A stretch of 64,000 nt of DNA, taken from NCBI RefSeq assembly GCF_004792685.1, contig NZ_SRXT01000003.1, positions 372,001-436,000 of the forward strand. The letters run 5' to 3'. The notes beneath the pieces are model-generated. The model was given only the letters and a program-made list of their open reading frames with translations. It was not told the DNA's origin and did not search any database. Made by a program: the position numbers and the translations under genes. This stretch comes from Sphingomonas gei (GTDB lineage Bacteria; Pseudomonadota; Alphaproteobacteria; Sphingomonadales; Sphingomonadaceae). Positions 25,803-34,099 of this stretch are shown here, in pieces (position 1 is the first letter of the stretch; each line of letters opens with the position of its first letter).

Positions 25803-26151
25803 TGGTGAAACCGATCCATTTGCCCGAGAGCGCATCGCGCAGCCGTTCCTGGACCTCGGCGAGGCGGACATGGCCGATCGCGGTCAGCGAATCCTCGCCA
25901 TTGGCGATCCGCTCGAGCAAATTCGCGCACTCGTCGCTATGCTGGATGAGATAGTCGAACGACTGGAGTTCCTCGATATGGGCGTGGGCGAATTGTTCGT
26001 CGGCGACGAGCGCTTCGGCCAGCCGCTCGAGCATGTCGCGAATCTCGCGCAGCTCGCCCGCCATCACGCTGTGAAGCGCACCCGAATAGGGATCGTAGCC
26101 GGACATCGGCTCGATGGGGACGGGCTGGGAGGACACGGGCAGACACGACAT
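25792..26151 (-). CDS. Small helical che-operon protein, CheZ-like candidate
   Basis: The 119-residue protein is not recognised as an established family. After a 30-residue N-terminal tail it is entirely helical and acidic. The central helix reads HIEELQSFDYLIQHSDECANLL and contains D66-x-x-x-Q70, the arrangement of the catalytic Asp and Gln in the CheY-phosphatase helix of CheZ and of similar small phosphatases. Its position between cheD and motB in an operon with two CheY and no cheZ, cheC or cheX fits that role. This is an inference from one short motif and context. It overlaps cheD by one base. Confidence 0.6.
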   Translation of the reverse strand: MSCLPVSSQPVPIEPMSGYDPYSGALHSVMAGELREIRDMLERLAEALVADEQFAHAHIEELQSFDYLIQHSDECANLLERIANGEDSLTAIGHVRLAEVQERLRDALSGKWIGFTNDQ

Positions 26152-26675
26152 CAGAACAGCTCCAAGTCTCCGCCGACGGGCGGCAGGGCAACGGGGACGG
26201 GGGGGCGGTCGGGCACGCGGTCGGCCACCTTGGTGCAGCGGCTCCTGCCCTCCTGGGGAAGAAACTCGATCTTGCGCGCCGAAGTCCCGCCGACGTCGCT
26301 GTGCGCGACCTCGATGCCTTCGGTCTGCATGAAGCGATGCGCGAACGCGGCGTTCGAGGAGCCGATCGATCCGAGCCCCGAGACGATGTTGGCGCCGCCA
26401 TAGATATGCGCGCGCAGCCGAGTGCGCATCGCGCCCTTCTTCATCATCCCGTTGATCAGAAGCTCCATCGCATGAATGCCGTAGCGCTGCATGTCTCCGG
26501 CCGAGACTCGGTGATCGGCGCTGGGCTCGCCGAGAAGGAAGTGGTTCATTCCACCTACCTTCGCGACGGGATCGTAGAGGCAGGCAGCCACGCAGCTGCC
26601 GAGCAGAGTCGTGATGACGACGTCCGGCTCCACCACGATGGCATTCTCGCCCTGAACGATCGCCATGCGTCGCAT
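26151..26675 (-). CDS. cheD: Chemoreceptor glutamine deamidase CheD
   Basis: The 174-residue CheD deamidates receptor glutamines. The catalytic Cys lies in ITTLLGSCVAACLYDP, with the supporting Thr in the preceding TT, and the catalytic His in VGGMNHFLLGEP. KGAMRTRLRAHIYGGANIVS and HSDVGGTSARKIEFLPQEG are also typical. The C-terminal 25 residues are a Pro-rich extension. The ATG at 26675 overlaps the cheY2 stop by one base; an ATG three codons later is possible. Confidence 0.93.
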   Translation of the reverse strand: MRRMAIVQGENAIVVEPDVVITTLLGSCVAACLYDPVAKVGGMNHFLLGEPSADHRVSAGDMQRYGIHAMELLINGMMKKGAMRTRLRAHIYGGANIVSGLGSIGSSNAAFAHRFMQTEGIEVAHSDVGGTSARKIEFLPQEGRSRCTKVADRVPDRPPVPVALPPVGGDLELF

Positions 26676-27064
26676 CAGGTCAGCTCGCCGAACACACGCT
26701 CGATTTTTTCCTTCAGCGCCGCGGGCGAGAAGGGCTTGACGACATAGTTGTTGACCCCGAGCGCCGCGGCCTTCTGGACGATCTCCTTGTCGGCCGAACC
26801 GGTGAGCATGATGAACACGGTCTTGCCGATCACCGGATCGTTGCGCACGGCTTCGAGGAACTGAAGGCCGTCCATCTCGGGCATGTTGAAGTCCGAGATC
26901 ACGAGATGGACGCGATCGGTCTTGATCGCCGACAGCGCTTCCGAAGCGCCCGACTTGTCGCGCACGTCCTTGAACCCCAGATCCTGCAGCGCGCGACGGA
27001 TCATCGCACGCATGCTGGTCTGATCGTCCACGACCATAACCTTGATTGCTGCAGCAGCAGGCAT
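26675..27064 (-). CDS. cheY2: Chemotaxis response regulator CheY (second copy)
   Basis: The 129-residue single receiver domain has the acidic pair in KVMVVDDQTSMR, the phospho-acceptor Asp in LVISDFNMPEMDGLQFL, Thr in IMLTGSADKE and Lys in NNYVVKPFSPAAL. The NMPxMDG and KPF signatures are those of true CheY proteins that bind the motor switch. It lies between cheB and cheD, with one-base overlaps on both sides. The ATG at 27064 begins MPAAAAIKVMVV. Confidence 0.93.
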   Translation of the reverse strand: MPAAAAIKVMVVDDQTSMRAMIRRALQDLGFKDVRDKSGASEALSAIKTDRVHLVISDFNMPEMDGLQFLEAVRNDPVIGKTVFIMLTGSADKEIVQKAAALGVNNYVVKPFSPAALKEKIERVFGELT

Positions 27065-28098
27065 CAGACGCTCCCAACTTTTTCGCGGCATGCCTTGAGG
27101 ATCGCCTCAGGCATCGCAGACAAACCAACTTCCTTCTCGACCGCGCCAAGCTCCACCGCCGCGCGGGGCATGCCCCATACGACGCAGGTGTCGCGGCTCT
27201 GGCTCAGCGTACGGGCACCGGCCCGGCGCATCGCCAGCAGACCTTCGGCGCCGTCCTGACCCATCCCCGTCAGGATCGCCCCCACTGCGGAAGCGCCGAG
27301 CGGCGCCACCGAGCGGAACAGCACATCGACCGAGGGCCGATGGCCAGTGACGAGATCCCCGGAACGCAGCTTGATGCGCCCGGCGACGCCGCCGGAGAGC
27401 TCCATGTGCGTTTCGCCCCCAGGTGCAATATAGACGGTTCCCGGCTGGACCTGTGCGTTCTCCGTAGCTTCCACGACCCGAACGCTACATTCCGCGTCGA
27501 GGCGCTGGGCAAAGCTGCGCGTGAAGCTCGCCGGCATGTGCTGGACGATCAGCACCGGCGGGCAATCCGCGGGCAGCGCCGGCAGCAGCGAGAACAATGC
27601 CTCGACCCCGCCGGTCGACGATCCGATCGCGATCAGCTTGCCCAGGCCGCCGCCAGCGACGCTGGGCTGCTGGGGCAGCCGGCTGGGTCCGGCGCGGGCC
27701 ACCGAACGTGCCGCCGTCTTTACCTTTTCGCAGAGCAAGGCGGCGTCGCGCTCGATGTCTTCGGGCGTGCCGCTCGGCTTGGTGACATAGTCGACGGCGC
27801 CGAGGCGCAGCGCTTCGATCGTGACTTCGGCACCGCGTGCGGTGAGCGTCGAGCACATCACCACCGGCATCGGGCGGAGGCGCATGATGCGTTCGAGGAA
27901 CGACAGCCCGTCCATCCCGGGCATCTCGATGTCGAGCGTCAGCACATCCGGATTGAGCTGCTTGATCATGTCGCGCGCCGCGAACGGCTCGGGCGCCATG
28001 CCGACGACTTCGATCTCGGGATCGGCCGAGAGCATGCGCTTCAGCGTCGCCCGCATCGAGGCGCTGTCGTCGACGATAAGGGTGCGTACCGGTCTCAT
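27064..28098 (-). CDS. cheB: Chemotaxis methylesterase CheB
   Basis: The 344-residue protein has an N-terminal receiver (TLIVDDSASMRATLKRML, LTLDIEMPGMDGLSFLERIM, Lys in VDYVTKPSG) and a C-terminal methylesterase. The catalytic Ser is in LIAIGSSTGGVEALFSLL, the His in VLIVQHMPASFTRSFAQRLD and the Asp in LTGMGQDGAEGLLAMR. It removes receptor methyl groups when phosphorylated by CheA. It overlaps cheR by four bases and cheY2 by one. The linker is short, as usual. Confidence 0.95.
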   Translation of the reverse strand: MRPVRTLIVDDSASMRATLKRMLSADPEIEVVGMAPEPFAARDMIKQLNPDVLTLDIEMPGMDGLSFLERIMRLRPMPVVMCSTLTARGAEVTIEALRLGAVDYVTKPSGTPEDIERDAALLCEKVKTAARSVARAGPSRLPQQPSVAGGGLGKLIAIGSSTGGVEALFSLLPALPADCPPVLIVQHMPASFTRSFAQRLDAECSVRVVEATENAQVQPGTVYIAPGGETHMELSGGVAGRIKLRSGDLVTGHRPSVDVLFRSVAPLGASAVGAILTGMGQDGAEGLLAMRRAGARTLSQSRDTCVVWGMPRAAVELGAVEKEVGLSAMPEAILKACREKVGSV

Positions 28099-28973
28099 CC
28101 CTTGGCCTCCGGCTTCGCGTAGATCGTATGCCCGCACGACTTCATCCGGCTCGCCGCTGGGCCGATCAATCGTTCGGAATGGCCGATATAGAGATGACCG
28201 CCGGGCGCGAGCTGGTTGACGAAACGCTCCTCGAGCTCCTCCTTTGCGGGATCGCCGAAATAGATCATCACGTTGCGGCAGAAGATCACGTCGTATTGGG
28301 CCTTTAGCGGCCATTTCTCGAACAGGTTGAGCACGCGCGCGGTGACCAATTGGCGCGCCTCGTCGGCAACGGTGAAGCCGCCCGGCGCGGGACGCATCCA
28401 CGCGCTGCGATACGGCTCGGGAACGCCCGATGCGATGTTGTCGGCGTAGAAACCACGCTGGACGGAATCGACGACGTGCGGTGCGATGTCGGTTGCCAGC
28501 AGGCGAACGTCGGCAGTGCGCAGCCAGGTCGCCGACGTGCGATCCGGGCCGAGCAGGCACATCGCGATCGTATAGACTTCCTCGCCAGACGAGCAGCCCG
28601 CCGACCAGATCCGGATCGGGCCCTGCTTGCGCTTGAGCACTGGCAGGACAGTCTCGCGGAAATGATCGAAGTGATGCGGCTCGCGGAAGAAGTGGGTGTG
28701 GTTGGTGGTCAGCGCCACCACCATCGCATGCCGCTCCTGCGCGTCCGCCTGGACCATCGCGACATATTCTGAGAAGCGGCTGAGGCCATGCTCGCGCAGA
28801 CGCCGCGCGAGGCGGGACTGGACCAACGTGGTCTTGGCCTCGCTCAGCTCGATGCGGGCGTCGCTGTGCATGATCGCGGCGATCGCTGCGAAATCGCGGG
28901 GCATGAGCTCCGCATTCGCCGCCGCCATCGCATTGCCGCCGGCGAGCGCCACGGCGCCCCCGGCGCGGCTCAC
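28095..28973 (-). CDS. cheR: Chemoreceptor methyltransferase CheR
   Basis: The 292-residue SAM-dependent methyltransferase methylates receptor glutamates. The N-terminal helical domain contains LVQSRLARRLREHGLSRFSE. The catalytic domain has TTNHTHFFREPHHFDHFRE, the SAM site RIWSAGCSSGEEVYTIAM, and DVIFCRNVMIYFGDPAKEEL. The GTG at 28973 overlaps the cheW stop as GTGA. An ATG at 28928 (MAAANAEL) is an alternative start; both leave the domains intact. The two receptors in this window end in a WxxF pentapeptide that could tether CheR. Confidence 0.94.
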   Translation of the reverse strand: MSRAGGAVALAGGNAMAAANAELMPRDFAAIAAIMHSDARIELSEAKTTLVQSRLARRLREHGLSRFSEYVAMVQADAQERHAMVVALTTNHTHFFREPHHFDHFRETVLPVLKRKQGPIRIWSAGCSSGEEVYTIAMCLLGPDRTSATWLRTADVRLLATDIAPHVVDSVQRGFYADNIASGVPEPYRSAWMRPAPGGFTVADEARQLVTARVLNLFEKWPLKAQYDVIFCRNVMIYFGDPAKEELEERFVNQLAPGGHLYIGHSERLIGPAASRMKSCGHTIYAKPEAKG

Positions 28974-29464
28974 GCTGCCATATCCAGATGCTTGGTCAGG
29001 CTCAGCGCTTCGAGATCGAGCAGCAGCACCATCGTGCCGTTCTCGTCACGGGTGCCGTCCTTGGCGCGGGTGGTGATGCGTACCAGCCCGTCGATCACGC
29101 TCGCCTCGATCGTCTCGACTTCAGGAGCCGGCTGGATATCGCTGCGGGTAATCCCGACGATATCGTTGACTTCGTCGACGAGGAAGCCCGCCTGCTTGCC
29201 GCCGATGCTGACGACGAGGATGCAAGAGCGGGCATGGATCGCACTCGGCTCCCAGCCCAGCCGCTCGGCGAGGCCGACGACCGGGATGACGTTGCCGCGC
29301 AAATTGCTCACGCCCTTGATGAAGCGGGGCACGTTGGGGAGCGGAGTCGGCTCGTCCCATTCGCGGATCTCGATGAGCGCACCCATGTCGATCCCGAAAG
29401 TCTGCTTGCCGAGCGTGAAGGTGACGATCTTGCAGTCGCTTGCCGTTTCGGTGGTGGTGGTCAT
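28970..29464 (-). CDS. cheW: Chemotaxis coupling protein CheW
   Basis: The 164-residue adaptor links receptors to CheA. SH3-like CheW domain motifs are KIVTFTLGKQTFGIDMGALI, LPNVPRFIKGVSNLRGNVIP and VVGLAERLGW, with the receptor-binding region IGGKQAGFLVDEVNDIVGIT. It overlaps cheA by ATGA and cheR by GTGA, suggesting tightly coupled translation of the array components. Confidence 0.95.
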   Translation of the reverse strand: MTTTTETASDCKIVTFTLGKQTFGIDMGALIEIREWDEPTPLPNVPRFIKGVSNLRGNVIPVVGLAERLGWEPSAIHARSCILVVSIGGKQAGFLVDEVNDIVGITRSDIQPAPEVETIEASVIDGLVRITTRAKDGTRDENGTMVLLLDLEALSLTKHLDMAA

Positions 29465-31662
29465 GCGGCCAGTCCTTTGGGGGTGTAGCGGTTGGCCGAG
29501 GCGACGAGCGCCTCGATGTCGAGGATGAGTGCGATCGAACCGTCACCAAGGATGGTGGCGCCGCCCAGCCCGCGGATCGGATGAAGGTTCTGGTCGAGGC
29601 TCTTGATCACCACTTCGCGACGGTCGTCGATGGTATCGACGACGAGGCCGACCTTGCCGTGCTCGCTCTCGACGATCACCACCAGCGAGTCCTCGATCAG
29701 ACGATCGTCGTTGAGGCCGAAGATTTCCGTCGTGCGCTTCACCGGGACATACTCACCGCGCATGTCGATCACTTCGGTGTCGGGCGAGGTGCGCTTGACC
29801 TGGCCCGGCTCGGGCTGGACGGTCTCGAGCACATGCGCGAGCGGCAGCACGAAGCGCTGGCTGGCGAGCCGGACGATCATGCCGTCGAGGATCGCGAGCG
29901 TCAGCGGCAGGATCATCGTGAAGGTGGTGCCTTCGCCGGGAACCGAGTGGATCTCGACGCGGCCGCCCAGGGCTTCCACGTTCGAGCGGACCACATCCAT
30001 GCCGACGCCGCGGCCCGAGATGTTCGAGATCGTCTCTGCGGTCGAGAAGCCCGGCGCGCAGATCAGCTGGTCGATTTCCTCGTTCGAGAGGACTGCATCG
30101 GCGGAGATGATCCCCTTTTCGATCGCCTTGGCCTTGACGCGTTCGCGGTTGATGCCGCGGCCATTGTCCTGGACGCGGACGAAGATGCGGGCGCCCTTCT
30201 GCTCAGCCGAGAGCTTGATCGTTCCCACCGGAGACTTGCCCGCGGCGATACGCTCTTCGGTGCTTTCGAGGCCGTGGTCCGCGGCGTTGCGGATCATGTG
30301 CGTCAGCGGATCGCCGATCTTCTCGATCACGCCCTTGTCGACTTCGGTCGTCTCGCCGACGGTTTCGAGCTCGATTTGCTTGCCGGTCTCGACCGACAAG
30401 TCGCGCAGCATGCGCGGCACGCGGCTGAACGCCTGCTTGATCGGCTGGGCGCGCAGCGACATGACATTGTCCTGGATCTGGCGCGTGAGGCGCGCGAGTT
30501 CCGGAAGCTCGACGCGCTGGCGGTCTGCCGGTGACAGCCGGTCGGCGAGGATCGAATTGCGGATCACCAGCTCGCCGACGAGATTGAGCAGCAGATCGAG
30601 CTTCGACAAGTCGACGCGGATCGTCTGCGACGCCTCGTTCGCCTGCTTGGGCGCCGCGCTCTCGGTCGGCATCACCGGCGCGGGCGTCGGCGTCATCGGT
30701 GTGGCGGCGAGATCCGCCACCACTTGCTGGACCTGCGCAGTGAGGTCCTCGATCGAGGCCGTGACCGGCACGAACGGGATCAGATCCTCGGCGGGGGGCT
30801 CCAAGTCGAGCGAAGGCGCCGGAATTGGCTCAAATGCCGGGGCAGGGGCCTCGACTTCGTTGCGGGTGATTTCGATCAGCGAATCCGGCGCTACGAAGTC
30901 GAAGCAGTCGTCGATGTCGTTCCGCGGAACGTCACCCGGCATGCTCAGCAGCCAAGTGAAATAGGCGTCTTCAGGATCGAGATCGCGCAGCGGCGGCACG
31001 TCCGACACGTCGACCGACTCGACCGTCGCGCCGAGCGTCTCGAGCTCGCGGATGAGGAGCATCGGCTCGCTGGCATTGGCGAGCGCGGCGCGCGACGGCT
31101 TGAAGCGGATCGTCCAGCTCGCAACCGAAGCCGCGGGCCCGGCAGGTGCGTCGAAATCGTCAAGCGAGAAGGCGACCGGCATGAAGCCGAAATCGTCCTC
31201 GGCCGGCGCTGCCGCGACGGGGGCTGGCGCAGCTGCCGGCGCGGCGGCAGCGGGAGCGCCGCCGTCTTCGACGACACCCTTGTCGGCGAGCACCTTTTCT
31301 AGCGCGGCAAGCGCGGCGGCGTCGTTCGGACGCGGCGCGAGGCCCTTGGCGGTCTCGACGTGATCGGCGAGCACGTCGAACGAGCTCAGCATCACCTTGA
31401 TGACGCCCGGGGTGGGGGCGATCTTGCCGCCGCGTACCTCGTCGAGGACATTTTCGAACCGGTGCGCGAACGCGGTCAGATCGGCATGGCCGAACGCGCC
31501 TGCGCCGCCCTTGATCGAGTGGACTGCACGAAACACGCCGGCGATCGTCTCGGCAGAGATATCGCCGGTCTGCATCGCCGAAAGGCCCTGCTCGGCGGCG
31601 GCCAGACCTTCAGTACATTCTTCGAAGAAGATTGCCTGGATTTCGTCGAGTTCGTCGCTCAC
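29461..31662 (-). CDS. cheA: Chemotaxis histidine kinase CheA
   Basis: The 733-residue kinase has the standard order. P1 HPt has the phosphorylated His in FRAVHSIKGGAGAFGHADLT. A long Ala/Pro linker is followed by a P2-like regulator-binding segment (about 180-270), P3 dimerisation (LDLLLNLVGELVIRNSILAD), P4 ATPase (DPLTHMIRNAADHGLES, VQDNGRGINRERV, GRGVGMDVVRSNVEALGGRV, EGTTFTMILPLTLA), and a C-terminal CheW-like P5. The start is a GTG overlapping the cheY stop. It phosphorylates both CheYs and CheB of this operon. Confidence 0.96.
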   Translation of the reverse strand: MSDELDEIQAIFFEECTEGLAAAEQGLSAMQTGDISAETIAGVFRAVHSIKGGAGAFGHADLTAFAHRFENVLDEVRGGKIAPTPGVIKVMLSSFDVLADHVETAKGLAPRPNDAAALAALEKVLADKGVVEDGGAPAAAAPAAAPAPVAAAPAEDDFGFMPVAFSLDDFDAPAGPAASVASWTIRFKPSRAALANASEPMLLIRELETLGATVESVDVSDVPPLRDLDPEDAYFTWLLSMPGDVPRNDIDDCFDFVAPDSLIEITRNEVEAPAPAFEPIPAPSLDLEPPAEDLIPFVPVTASIEDLTAQVQQVVADLAATPMTPTPAPVMPTESAAPKQANEASQTIRVDLSKLDLLLNLVGELVIRNSILADRLSPADRQRVELPELARLTRQIQDNVMSLRAQPIKQAFSRVPRMLRDLSVETGKQIELETVGETTEVDKGVIEKIGDPLTHMIRNAADHGLESTEERIAAGKSPVGTIKLSAEQKGARIFVRVQDNGRGINRERVKAKAIEKGIISADAVLSNEEIDQLICAPGFSTAETISNISGRGVGMDVVRSNVEALGGRVEIHSVPGEGTTFTMILPLTLAILDGMIVRLASQRFVLPLAHVLETVQPEPGQVKRTSPDTEVIDMRGEYVPVKRTTEIFGLNDDRLIEDSLVVIVESEHGKVGLVVDTIDDRREVVIKSLDQNLHPIRGLGGATILGDGSIALILDIEALVASANRYTPKGLAA

Positions 31663-32024
31663 GGGCAGACGCGGCGGATCGCCGCTCCGAGCTTGGTGGC
31701 TTCGAAGGGCTTGGTGATCCAGCCGGTGGCGCCCGCCGAGCGCGCGCGTTGCTTCTTCTCGTCGGAGAATTCAGTCGAGAGGACCAGGATCGGGAGGCCG
31801 CGGAACTGGCCCTCGGCGCGGACTGCCTCGATCAGCTCGAAGCCGTCCATCTTGGGCATGTTGATGTCGGTGATCAGCAAATCGGGCTGAACCTCGTGCA
31901 TCCGCTCGAGGCCGTGCTGGCCGTCATTGGCGCTCTCGATGCGATAGCCCTGCGCGGTCAGCGACGTCTTGAGCAGCATGCGCATGCTTGCCGAATCGTC
32001 GACGGTAAGGATCAACTTGCTCAC
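31659..32024 (-). CDS. cheY: Chemotaxis response regulator CheY (first copy)
   Basis: The 121-residue receiver has the acidic pair in ILTVDDSASMRMLLKTSLTA, the phospho-acceptor Asp in LLITDINMPKMDGFELIEAV, then LVLSTEFSDEKKQRARSAGA and Lys in TGWITKPFEATKL. The switch Thr is Ser here (LST), a tolerated change. This type, directly upstream of cheA, often acts as a phosphate sink or adaptation regulator rather than the motor-binding CheY; which role applies is not visible from sequence. The GTG start overlaps the STAS gene stop. Confidence 0.92.
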   Translation of the reverse strand: MSKLILTVDDSASMRMLLKTSLTAQGYRIESANDGQHGLERMHEVQPDLLITDINMPKMDGFELIEAVRAEGQFRGLPILVLSTEFSDEKKQRARSAGATGWITKPFEATKLGAAIRRVCP

Positions 32025-32341
32025 AGGGTATCTCCGGTTTCGAGGCCGATCGCTTCCGCCATGCGGCAGCTAGTCACGCGATTGACAAAGGCTTGGCTGG
32101 GGTTGGCGATACGGAAGCGCTGGCCGTTGGCCATCGCCTCGTTGCGCGCGGCGACGAGGAGCTGGAGCACGGCCTGGCCGACGCTCTCGACCTCGGACGC
32201 ATCGACTTCGATGGTGTCATCGAGATCGGCGGCGAGGACGAAGCGGATGCGCAGTTCTTCCGCAGTGACGGTGGTGCCGTGCGCCGGGAGGCGCAGCGAG
32301 CGGTCATCCGCCGCTTCAGGCAGTGGCAGGGTTGAGTCCAT
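32021..32341 (-). CDS. STAS-domain protein of the che operon
   Basis: The 106-residue STAS-like domain has LPAHGTTVTAEELRIRFVLA, then DDTIEVDASEVESVGQAVLQ and QRFRIANPSQAFVNRV. The Ser in ESVGQAV sits where the phosphorylated Ser of anti-sigma antagonists lies. STAS proteins beside cheA/cheY are common in alphaproteobacteria, but their function in chemotaxis is not established. The ATG at 32341 has GAGGCG upstream and overlaps the 3' end of motA by 26 nt; the longer upstream reading is less likely. Confidence 0.8.
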   Translation of the reverse strand: MDSTLPLPEAADDRSLRLPAHGTTVTAEELRIRFVLAADLDDTIEVDASEVESVGQAVLQLLVAARNEAMANGQRFRIANPSQAFVNRVTSCRMAEAIGLETGDTL

Positions 32342-33200
32342 TTTTCGCCTCGTCGAGTGCAGTTTCGAGTTGCTGGAAGCTCGGCGCATAGTCCGAGGGC
32401 GTCATGCGGCGGGCGATCTCGATCGCGACCTGAACCGGCTGGTTCTGGGCGTAAGCGACGATCGCGGTCTTCGCGATGAAATAGGGCTTCGCGTCCGCCT
32501 CGATCGTTTCCATCAGCTTCGCGGCGAGCGGACCCACCACGCAATAAGCGAGGAGCACGCCGAGGAAGGTGCCGACCAGCGCGCCGCCGATCATCGCGCC
32601 GAGGATCTCGGTCGGCTGGTCGATCGAGCCCATCGTCTTGATGACGCCGAGCACGGCGGCGACGATGCCCAAAGCGGGTAGGCCGTCGGCTACGACCTGC
32701 AGCGCATGCTGCGGCCCGGCCTCTTCGTGGTGATGCTTCTCGATATCGGCGTCCATCGCCGCCTCGAGCTGATGCGGATCCTCGAAATTGACCGTCATCA
32801 TGCGCAGATAGTCGCAGATGAACTCGATCAGGTGATGATCCTTGAGAAGGCGCGGATAGGGAGTGAAGAGCGAGCTTTCCTCCGGCGCGTCGAGATGCGG
32901 CTCGAGCATGGTCGCGCCGCCCTTCTTGAAGGTCGCGAGCACGGTGAACATCAGGGTCAGCAGGTCCTTATAGTCCTGCGCTTTCCATTTGCCGGCTTTG
33001 AACGCACGCACGATGCCGCGCCCGGCCTTCTTCACCGTCGACATCGAATTGGAGACAATGAAAGCACCGATAGCCGCGCCGGCGATCGCCATCATTTCGT
33101 GCGGCAATGCGTGGAGGATGATGCCCATCTTCCCGCCAGCCATCACGAAGCTGCCGAATACGCATCCGAGGATGATGAGGAAGCCGACGCCGTTCAGCAT
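32316..33200 (-). CDS. motA: Flagellar stator protein MotA
   Basis: The 294-residue stator channel protein has four transmembrane segments: two N-terminal (LIILGCVFGSFVMAGGKMGI, EMMAIAGAAIGAFIVSNSMS) and two C-terminal (GIVAAVLGVIKTM, ALVGTFLGVLLAYCVVGPLA), with a large cytoplasmic loop between them. It follows the proton-type MotA pattern (VADGLPALGIVAAVLGVIKT). It heads the 9-kb motility operon behind a CCTATAAT box, while motB is near the end of the same operon. Confidence 0.95.
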   Translation of the reverse strand: MLNGVGFLIILGCVFGSFVMAGGKMGIILHALPHEMMAIAGAAIGAFIVSNSMSTVKKAGRGIVRAFKAGKWKAQDYKDLLTLMFTVLATFKKGGATMLEPHLDAPEESSLFTPYPRLLKDHHLIEFICDYLRMMTVNFEDPHQLEAAMDADIEKHHHEEAGPQHALQVVADGLPALGIVAAVLGVIKTMGSIDQPTEILGAMIGGALVGTFLGVLLAYCVVGPLAAKLMETIEADAKPYFIAKTAIVAYAQNQPVQVAIEIARRMTPSDYAPSFQQLETALDEAKNGLNPATA

Positions 33201-33235
33201 GATCTTGCCGCTTTTCTTTCTCTGGTGTTTCCAGA

Positions 33236-33243
33236 ATTATAGG
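33236..33243 (-). promoter_or_regulatory. Flagellar CCTATAAT box before motA operon
   Basis: The minus strand reads CGTCCTATAATTCTGG, 35 nt upstream of the motA ATG and in the gap after the methyltransferase gene. It would drive the motA-che-motB operon. Confidence 0.55.
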
Positions 33244-33283
33244 ACGAATTCCGAAGGTCGCGGCGTGCCGCGTCCTGAATTGT

Positions 33284-34099
33284 TCAGGCGGCCTGGCGAT
33301 CCTGCCAGTCGATCACCGCGAGATAATTGCGCAGGCGGTTGCGCTCGAGCGAGGCGATCAGCGCATTGTCGTGATAGGGCAGGACGATCTGGGCCACTTC
33401 GGGTGCCCAGGGCGCGGTGGCGTCGAAGACGATGCCCAGCCCGAACACCGCCGGGACGAAGGCGAACGCCAGATCGGCGCCCTTGGCGCGCTCTTCGGCA
33501 AGGAAGTCCTCGACCGCGGTCAGCACGCCGTTGCGCGGGCCGCCTTCGTGGAGCGCGACTGCAAACTGGCCGGCGCCGCGGAAGCCGCGATTGTCGAGCA
33601 CGGCCGGGTTGTCCAGCGTCACGCCGGCATCGAAGCTGTGCGGATGGAGCCACTCAGCCGGAATACGATCGGGCGCATAATAGAAGTCGCGGCGGCCGCA
33701 GGGCCAGCTGACGTCGTGCAGCAGCGCGAGCAGTGGCTTGCCGTCGCGCTTGGCGAGTTCGCCGGCGATCCGCATCTCGTTCGAGACGGTGTAGTAGTTG
33801 TGATCGCCATCGATCACCCAGGCGTCGATGTCCTTGCAGCCGGGCATCGCCTCGAGGCTCGGCGCGGCGACATGGTCGACGCTGGGGCTGCTCGCGACCC
33901 AGTCGAGGAATTCCTGCTTCGGGCAGGGATCGATGCTGGTCAGGCTGCCACCGGTCGCCTGGGCATACGCGGCGAGCTGCTGCGACGTGCCGCCGAACTC
34001 GGCGCCGACCTCGGCGAGCGTGCGCGCGCCGGCGGCGTGGAGAACGCGGAGGATGATGTCGGAAAACTCGGTCATCGAGTGGATCAGCAGGCTGCTCAT
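33284..34099 (-). CDS. Class I SAM-dependent methyltransferase
   Basis: The 271-residue protein has a Rossmann-type methyltransferase pattern: LHAAGARTLAEVGAEFGGTS is the SAM-binding loop, LTSIDPCP the acidic second strand, and DIDAWVIDGDHNYYTVSNEM the post-II motif of the Methyltransf_24-like group. The substrate is unknown. It overlaps the HAD gene by four bases and lies between flaF and motA, so modification of the flagellin or its glycan is a plausible but unproved role. The ATG at 34099 has GGAG upstream; the longer frame is coding for the HAD protein instead. Confidence 0.75.
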   Translation of the reverse strand: MSSLLIHSMTEFSDIILRVLHAAGARTLAEVGAEFGGTSQQLAAYAQATGGSLTSIDPCPKQEFLDWVASSPSVDHVAAPSLEAMPGCKDIDAWVIDGDHNYYTVSNEMRIAGELAKRDGKPLLALLHDVSWPCGRRDFYYAPDRIPAEWLHPHSFDAGVTLDNPAVLDNRGFRGAGQFAVALHEGGPRNGVLTAVEDFLAEERAKGADLAFAFVPAVFGLGIVFDATAPWAPEVAQIVLPYHDNALIASLERNRLRNYLAVIDWQDRQAA

